Assembly: GCA_015680905.1 (NCBI GenBank)
Contig: CM027378.1
Span: 39,343,001-39,407,000, forward strand
DNA from: Coptis chinensis
Taxonomy: Eukaryota > Streptophyta > Magnoliopsida > Ranunculales > Ranunculaceae
DNA length: 64,000 nt
Direction of reading: 5' to 3'
Of this stretch, positions 57,931 to 64,000 are shown one piece after another (position 1 is the stretch's first letter; the number at the start of each line of letters is the position of its first letter). The notes under the pieces were generated by a model, which saw nothing but the letters and a program-made list of their open reading frames with translations, searched no databases and was not told the origin of the DNA. The position numbers and the translations under genes were made by a program.

Positions 57931-58200
57931 CGTACATTATTAGGGCTATTTCTAATTATGTTTAGGTACAATTTTTATGTTTTTAGCATGGATTATTTTT
58001 GGATAATATTTAATTCCGAAAATTAGGTATATTAGTTTCTAAATTTGAATTTAGAAAGCTGGCTTCTAAATTCAGACTTTCTTTAGCTATATATTGAGTT
58101 GTAGGCCTTTCGCCATGGCTAGTGTTGACGAATAAAAAATTATGTGTTAGAGAAATGTTTCCTCAATTGAAGTCTTCATGTGAGAGTATGTGTTCTTCGC
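57931..58200. other. Unassigned insertion or decayed stretch within element F
   Basis: AT-rich, no coding match. It separates two parts of the pre-integrase/integrase region (KFCEHVSMAD near 57850 and the HYVHSDVWG part), so it is probably a small inserted sequence. Confidence 0.3.
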
Positions 58201-58674
58201 GAGGGTAAGGTTGTCAAACCCATAAATCGACATAGGCTTTGGAATTCGGTTTCAAAGTCATATCTTGGTCTTACGTGACCATCAGCAGGTCAAGTTCAAT
58301 ACAAGCAAGCTCAAAAGTAGAGGCATCCTTCATTATGTGCATTCGGATGTGTGGGGATCCTCTAAAATGGCTTTTAAGAGAGGTAATTCTTATTATGTCT
58401 CATTTATTGATGATTATACACACTTTGTGTAGGTATATATGTTGAAGTGCAAGGATAAAGTTTTCAAAATGTTTAAAATGTTGAAAGCAATGGTTGAGAA
58501 TCGCAAAAAAAGAAAGGTGGAGACTTTAAGGCATGATAATGATAATGGTACAATCGTACATAGTATACTATGGTCTTTTCAAAAAGTTTTGCGTGCAACA
58601 AGGTATTGCTAGACATGAGACAATAAGGGACATGACATATCACAATGGATTAGCACAAAAAATGAATTACACTT
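58201..58674 (+). pseudogene. Integrase core of element F, first half
   Basis: GILHYVHSDVWGSSKMA (first catalytic Asp in SDVWG), NSYYVSFIDDYTHFV, then KRKVETLRHDNDNG. A stop (TAG near 58431) and frameshifts are present. The sequence breaks at 58674, in the equivalent of the QQNGVAERMN region, because element G inserted here. Confidence 0.8.
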
Positions 58675-58922
58675 TGTTAATTTGGGTTTTGTTATGAATC
58701 TTCTCTCCTTGTGAGAGTTGTTCTTTTTATATAGAAACTGTCGAGCTAATTACAAGGCTGAAAATTAGCCATTACATCGGACCATGTAAGGTAAGAATAA
58801 ATGCCTATCAATTATGTCTATATACAATATACTCTTCTATATATAGCTAGACTAAATAAGATAGAATATATGCTATCTTAATAAACTAGCCCGCACATAT
58901 CCAGCTATCAATTCTGTTAACA
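58675..58922 (-). repeat. 3' LTR of element G
   Basis: 248 bp. It differs from the other LTR at nine positions that I counted, all transitions. Confidence 0.92.
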
Positions 58923-59229
58923 TCCCCCCTCAAATTGATGTTGGGCGATCGAGAAGCAGCAATTTGTCAACCATGAACTGATGGCGAGGGCGAGAGAGCC
59001 TTGGTGAAGACATCAGCAGTTTGGTGTTGGTGGAAATGTGTGGAAGAGTAACTCCTTGCGAAAGTAAATGCTTCACGAATGGAATGACAATCCACTTCAA
59101 TATGTTTGTGCGCTCATGAAAAGCGGGATTGGCGGCAATATGAATAGCTGCTTGGTATTATCAGCATGAAGCGGGGTAGGAGTAAAAGGTGTGGAACACT
59201 AAGTTAAGCCTAACAACCCTCTAAGCCAT

Positions 59230-60480
59230 ACAATTTCAGAACGGCCGGACAACATAGCTCGATATTGATTTCGGTGGATGACTTGAGACCACAAGCCCGC
59301 TTCTTACTCTTCCAAGAAATGAGGGCATTGCCAAGAAACATACACCAACCCGTAGCGAGCGGCGGTAGTATCCACAACCAGCCCGGTCGGCATCACTAAA
59401 ACCTTCCAATCGTGTAAAGACTTCCCTAAAGGAAAAAGCAAGCCCATGACGGATGTCCCTTTGAGATATCGAAGAAGGCGGCGGATAGCGACCAAAAATA
59501 ATGCGACCGGTGCACTGCATAAATTGGTGACTCTTTGAGCGACAAAAGCGAGATATCGGTCGAGTAATGGTCAAATAATTCAAAGCGCCCACCGGTGGCG
59601 GTACATGAAGGATCGGATAAAGGGATCACCACCCCCGCGATGCGACTTCAAATTGACCTCCATAGGTGTAAGAACCGAATGACTATCTTGAAGGCACGCT
59701 AAAGAAAGAAGTTCTTGGGTATACTTATGCCGATGTAAGAGTGTGCCATTAGGACAATGTTGAACCTCAAGGCCAAGAAAATACTGCGGTGGACCAAGAT
59801 CTTGCATATGAAAGCGAAGATTTGAGGCAGCCTTTGTTGGAGTTGTTCAATTAGTGGAGATGGATCGGTAATCACAATATCATCGACATACCAAGAAGTA
59901 TAACAATCGAGGGCACTCTTGCGAAAAAGAGAGAGGAGTCATATTGACTCTAAGTAAATGTGAAATCCGGTAGAGTAGTCTGAAACTTCTCAAACCAAGC
60001 GATGATGCCGCTTCAAACCATCTGAGGAGACCGCCTGGCGACAAACCTCAACGGAAGAGTAAAGGAAACAAGCCGGGGAGGAGATGACATAAATATTTCT
60101 TCCTTTAGATCACCATGTAAAAATGCATTCTTCACATCCATCGGCCCGGCGACCATCCTTTCGAAACAGCAATGGCCATGCCGGTCGCGGGCCGGTAGTC
60201 ATTTTGGCCACGGGAGCAAATGTTTCCTCATAATCCGGCCCATACTCTGCGCGATTCGAGGGCTACGGGCGAGCTTTATATCTTTCGATAGAGCCATCAG
60301 CATGTAGCTTGATGGTGTAGACCCATTTGCACCCAATAAGCTTAACTCCGGCGGGACAAGGGGCGATGTCCCAAGTGTGATTGTCTGAAGAGCACGAAGT
60401 TAGATCTGCGTAGCTTGGCGCCAACACACTCTTGAGTGGAAGCCCGAGAATAAGACTTAGGCAACGAAGTAGTATCAAAG
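59230..60480 (-). pseudogene. Reverse transcriptase and RNase H of element G
   Basis: Minus strand from 60390: AGVKLIGCKWVYTIKLHADG and SIERYKAR (start of RT). WYVDDIVIT (catalytic YVDD) lies near 59893-59867, then LGPPQYFLGLEV (59795) and GALNYLTITRPISRF (59590). The RNase H-like end has LRYLKGTSVMGLLFPLGKSL and GFSDADRAGC near 59420-59370. The domain order is complete but spread over three frames by many small indels. Confidence 0.85.
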
Positions 60481-61340
60481 AGTAGCTGAAGAGCGAAGAA
60501 GAAGAGAAACCATACCAATCCGGGGCTGGGAAACCCGAGTAACCCGGCGGGATTGAGGCAACACGGGATTAGGTGGAGGTTGAGGAGGAAGGAAGAGGCG
60601 ATTGGCGGCGTCATTTGTCGGCCCGATACACAATACGGCTTAAAGCGAGAAGGAGTACTAGGCACATCATCAAAATCGAGGAAGTGAAATAAAGGAAGAA
60701 ACAAAATTAGTGCGAGGCGGAAGGAAATATTGATGTTAAAAAAACGCGTTGCGAGAAATACGAAGCTTGTTAGCATCCACATCATAACACACAAACCCTT
60801 TATGAGAGTTACTATAGCCAAGAAAAAGCACAGGCCGAATCGATTGAGCGGCAAGCTTGTGGCGTCAATGGGAGGTAAGTGAACAAAACAAAACCACAAC
60901 CAAAAACATGCAAAGAATTATAATCGGGGAGGAACACCAAACAAACAAGAATATGGGGAATCAAGATGCAAGGTAGGAGAAAGCAAGCGATTAATCAAAT
61001 ATCTGACCGTAGATAATGCTTACTACCCAAAAAATCTCGGAGGACGAAGATTCAAGCATTAATGTACGAACAACATCTAAAAGATCTATTTTTACGGCTC
61101 TGAACACCATTACATTTGAGGGGTGTAAGGACCACGAAATTTGAGAGAGAATACCCTACGTTGGAGAAAAGATTGAAAGGCATGAGACATGTATTCTCCC
61201 CCGGAATGTGAGCATAAGATCTTAATACTGGTAGAAAGCGGGTTTCTACATAGGCAACAAAGGTTTTGAAGGTTGAAAACACATCGATTTAGAGCGAAGA
61301 AAATAGACCCCGTGAAACGGTATGTCGTCAATAAATGTCA
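60481..61340 (-). pseudogene. Integrase of element G
   Basis: Minus strand: a Phe/Val core with the stretch LRSHSGGEYMS-like (61200; the usual SDSGGEY Asp is changed to His), PYTPQM for the PQQNGVAE region (61120), and FLGYSNSHKGFVCYDVDANK near 60830-60770 at the C-terminal end. Frameshifts are frequent. Confidence 0.75.
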
Positions 61341-62100
61341 AAAAATACGTATTGAGCATGAGAAGAAACGGGACTCATACCCCAAACATCGGAATGAATA
61401 ATTTCAAAACATGTAGAAGCCACGACTACCTGCGAGGGAAAAGGTAAAGATTTGCTTTTCCAAGTTTACAAAGAACACAATCAAAAGACAAGGAAGAAAA
61501 CTCATTTGTATTACTCAAATAACCATGTTTCATAAGATGTGTCAAAATTCTGAGTTGGGATGACCCGATTTCTTATGCCAATAATGGCTATTATTATTAG
61601 CAATAGCGAGAACAACCAAGCGAAATTGAGCGAGGAACCGAAAAGCGGTGAAGAGGAAAAAAGACATCCCACTTTAGGCCCCCCGGCTATCTCTCGGTCC
61701 CAACGCTTGATCCCGCACCACGACAAAAAAAAGCGATCAAAATGAACGAACAAGTTTCTTCTACTAATTGTCCAACGAAATGAGATTGGCGGATAAATCG
61801 GGGAGACACGAAAATATTAGTAAAGGAAGACCCCCAGATTTCCAACCGCGATAATAGGAAGAAATCGCGCCATCTGCGATCTGAATATGTTGTTTACCAT
61901 CACACTTACGAACATCATGCGGTCATGTGATTGGAAGCCGCAGAGTCAATTAACAAGGAGAAGTAAGGAGATGTTTCTTACCACGGAGACCAAGAGCGAG
62001 AAAGAGCGAAAATAATCATATGTTGAACACCTTTCGGGAGTAATGTTGGAAGCGAGAACCCATAACAGCAGGTAGAAGCGAAGATGTAGGCACAAAAGTG
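61341..62100 (-). pseudogene. Protease and pre-integrase remnant of element G
   Basis: By position this should encode protease and the pre-integrase domain. I see only weak matches, such as sequence before the knuckles around 61920 (DSAASNH-like). It is badly eroded by indels. Confidence 0.35.
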
Positions 62101-62126
62101 GACTGAACAGCAGTATGAAAAGCAGG

Positions 62127-62560
62127 AGCAGATCGATTCTGAGGGCATACACGACACTCCTTAATGATATGACCCTCCTGCTTGCAATAATTGCAGAATT
62201 TCTTGCTGCAATGTTTTGCAATGTGCCCAATTTCCTTGCAACTATAACACTTGTGGTGGAGATCGGATCGTCCTGCGCCTTAAGCGGCGTAGGCCATATT
62301 AACCATCTCGGAACCACGGCGTCTGAGCAAGCAAGGCCAAGTGTGAGGCGAGACGCTGTTCTTCACGCAAGAGTTCACCGAAAGCAAATCTCCAAAGATG
62401 GGGCGGGTGTGCGATTGATTAACCCAAAGACGTGCACTTTCAAACTTCGGCCGGAGCTTCATCAAGAATTGATCCGTGGCTCTCATAGTGAACCGCTTGT
62501 AGTCTTTGCTAAAACTTCTTTGGGAACTTGAGAATGCACCAACCCGAATAATCACTCCAT
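62127..62560 (-). pseudogene. gag end of element G with two zinc knuckles
   Basis: Minus strand: TDQFLMKLRPKFESAR (capsid region, 62470) and, in another frame, CYSCKEIGHIAKHC and CNYCKQEGHIIKEC (62250-62150), both CX2CX4HX4C. Two knuckles in a row are found in many small plant Copia elements. Confidence 0.82.
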
Positions 62561-63077
62561 AAATTAATAAAACCGAATAAAATTGCTTTCGATAGAGAGG
62601 TTCCCTTGGCGATAGTTTCCGATGTCTAACTCAATTGAAACTTTCGGGTAGAATTATCTTGATAATAAATTCGCCGCGAAGGTAATCCCACATCATCTTA
62701 ATGTAGTGAACCCACGAAGATTGTTGACCATATGAGGTTCAATGAGTGAGTAGCCGAGGGAAGTAATTTTGGCATCCTTACCTTCCCATGAACTAAGTTC
62801 CTTGGGATCGGTTGGAACCTCGGAAGACCCATCAAATGTCCCCATAACTCCTTCCCTTTCACAAACATCACGAGCTGGAATTCTAAGTGGTGTAGTTCTT
62901 GCCATTAAAGCGAATAATAGAATTTTCCCTTTCTCCAGACATAATAACCATCAAGAATTCGTCACAACCAAAAATACTCCAAGAAACCAAGAATTCGTCA
63001 CAACCAGAATACTCTAAGAAACCAAGAATTCAGCCAAGCCGAGAGAAAACCACGAAAATAATGTGACTCTGATACCA

Positions 63078-63325
63078 TGTTAATTTGAGTTTTGTTATGA
63101 ATCTTCTCTCCTTGCGAGAGTTGCTCTTTTTATATAGAAACTGTCGAGCTAATTACAAGACTGAAAATCAGCCATTACATCGGACCATGTAAGGTAAGAA
63201 TAAATGCCTATCAATTATGTCTATATACAATATACTCTTCTACATATAGCTAGACTAAATAAGATAGAATATATGCTGCCTTAATAAACTAGCCCGCACA
63301 TATCCAGCTATCAATTCTGCTAACA
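63078..63325 (-). repeat. 5' LTR of element G
   Basis: 248 bp; on the plus strand the sequence to its left reads CTCTGATACCA, the complement of the initiator-Met primer site. Confidence 0.92.
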
Positions 63326-63330
63326 CACTT

Positions 63331-63720
63331 TGCTTGAGAGAGCTCAGTGTTTGTTATCAAATGCCAACTTTGACAAAGAGTATTGGGCAGATGCAGTAGC
63401 AGTGACGTGTTATTACCAGTTCCAGCGACAAACTACAAGACAACTTATGAGGTGTGGTTAGGGAAACCAACTAATTATACAACTTTGCGTGTGTTTACAT
63501 CTAGTTATTACTACCATGTGTGGGAAACCAAGCTTTATCCTAGAGCTAAAAAGGGACTATTATTAGGCTATGCAAAATGGGAAATATATATAGATTGTGG
63601 TGACTTGAAGATCACAAGCTATTGGCCAACAGTGAGGTAGGTTACCTTTGATAAGACTTTGGTCTTATGTCTACTGTCTAGCATGCCAAAAAGAGGTGGA
63701 ACTCAATAAACATCTTAGGC
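63331..63720 (+). pseudogene. Integrase of element F, second half
   Basis: Continues from 58674: LLERAQCLLSNANFDKEYWA, then YKTTYEVWLGKPTNYTTLRV (ORF 63383-63640), TKLYPRAKKGLLLGYAK and VTFDKTLVL. This is the Copia integrase C-terminal region and the passage toward reverse transcriptase, which itself is missing. Confidence 0.82.
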
Positions 63721-63762
63721 GATTGACTTAATAGACTCGTGTAGAAATAGGCATCAAGCTGA

Positions 63763-64000
63763 ACCACCTTAAATCTTGTGTGTCATTATCTATGGCGTGT
63801 TCCTTAAATTCTCAATTTTGCACATTGTGATAAAGGGGATTAAAGGGGTTCAAGGAATAAAAGTTCTAAATATATAAAAAAAAAAAACAAAGATAAAAAG
63901 TAAATAACTAAATAAATTGCACATTGAATGCTTGGGATGTTGAAATATTGTTGTCTTGGTCAAGGTCACATTTTTAAGTGTTTGATATTGTAATTAGTTG
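63763..64000 (+). repeat. Truncated 3' LTR of element F
   Basis: It matches about 56210-56400 of the 5' LTR: GTGTCATT(A/G)T(C/G)TATGG and GGGATGTTG...TTGTCTTGGTCAAG. The first 400 bp of the LTR are missing, so a deletion runs from after integrase into the LTR. It continues past the window edge. Confidence 0.7.

Larger units (their letters stand above)
58675..63325 (-). mobile_element. Element G: Copia retrotransposon, 4.65 kb, small-LTR type
   Basis: LTRs of 248 bp (58675-58922, 63078-63325) start TGTTAATTTG and end TAACA; TSD CACTT is at 58670-58674 and 63326-63330. On the minus strand the primer site TGGTATCAGAG directly follows the 5' LTR (63067-63077) and a purine tract TTTGAGGGGGGA (58923-58934) precedes the 3' LTR. 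Interior: gag with two knuckles, integrase, reverse transcriptase and RNase H, all broken. Size and short LTRs suggest an Ale-like Copia lineage; that assignment is tentative. Confidence 0.92.
55432..64000 (+). mobile_element. Element F: old Copia (Ty1) retrotransposon, interrupted three times
   Basis: 5' LTR 55432-56417 (TGTTGAGAAATGG to GTTGCAACA) with a TRIM inside. Primer site TGGGATCAGAGC at 56420 differs by one base from the initiator-Met type TGGTATCAGAGC. Gag knuckle, protease and integrase remnants follow, then a truncated 3' LTR from about 63763 that matches 56210-56400. No reverse transcriptase or RNase H lies between integrase and the 3' LTR, so a deletion removed them. The right end is outside the window. 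Confidence 0.8.

Noticed and set aside
58931..63060. CRISPR-like or satellite array because of repeated CGG/GCG patches
   Set aside because: No regular repeats and spacers; the region is the degenerate interior of Copia element G.
1..64000. tRNA, rRNA or snRNA genes
   Set aside because: I saw no cloverleaf with A and B boxes and no rRNA segments; the tRNA-like pieces are retroelement primer sites.

Overview
The window looks like heterochromatic nuclear DNA of a flowering plant, probably a eudicot. It is AT-rich and intron-bearing, with no bacterial-style gene order, and almost all of it is transposable-element sequence. No intact open host gene is visible. Family calls rest on reading translations and terminal structures by eye. 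Element limits are strong wherever both ends and a matching target-site duplication (TSD) could be read.

Left block (1-27538) is three related Athila-type Ty3 LTR retrotransposons. Element C (+ strand, oldest, 5' end outside the window) forms the matrix at 1-1058, 14076-14428 and 25197-27538. Element A (+, 1059-14075, TSD GCAAT) and element B (- strand, 14429-25196, TSD GTATA) inserted into it only 353 bp apart. A has gag, protease, RNase H and integrase remnants but lacks the reverse-transcriptase core. Downstream of pol it carries two related env-position ORFs separated by a promoter-like stretch and a second copy of the 5' leader's GC-rich repeat. B lost all of reverse transcriptase, RNase H and integrase.

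Middle block (27539-41734) is a 14.2 kb CACTA (En/Spm) DNA transposon with CACTA ends, a 62-bp subterminal repeat array, decayed TNPD-like and TNPA-like genes, a Copia solo LTR (TSD AATTA) and an antisense LINE fragment in an intron. It also carries a captured host gene piece: two exons plus the intron of a NETWORKED1 (KIP1/NAB-domain) actin-binding protein gene.

Block 41735-47968 holds a LINE RNase H tail, a broken PERK-type receptor-kinase exon, small tandem repeats, a 5'-truncated LINE with zf-RVT and RNase H, and a small fold-back.

Block 47969-53652 is a non-coding large retrotransposon derivative (LARD, - strand, TSD ACAAG). It is inserted beside minus-strand exon-like sequence of an unidentified host gene (53905-55085).

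Block 55432-64000 is an old Copia element F (+). Its 5' LTR received a 344-bp TRIM (TSD ATGTC), its gag received an ATATCG-rich fold-back element (56849-57229), and its integrase was split by a 4.65 kb Copia element G (-, 58675-63325, TSD CACTT). F lacks reverse transcriptase before its truncated 3' LTR at the window edge.
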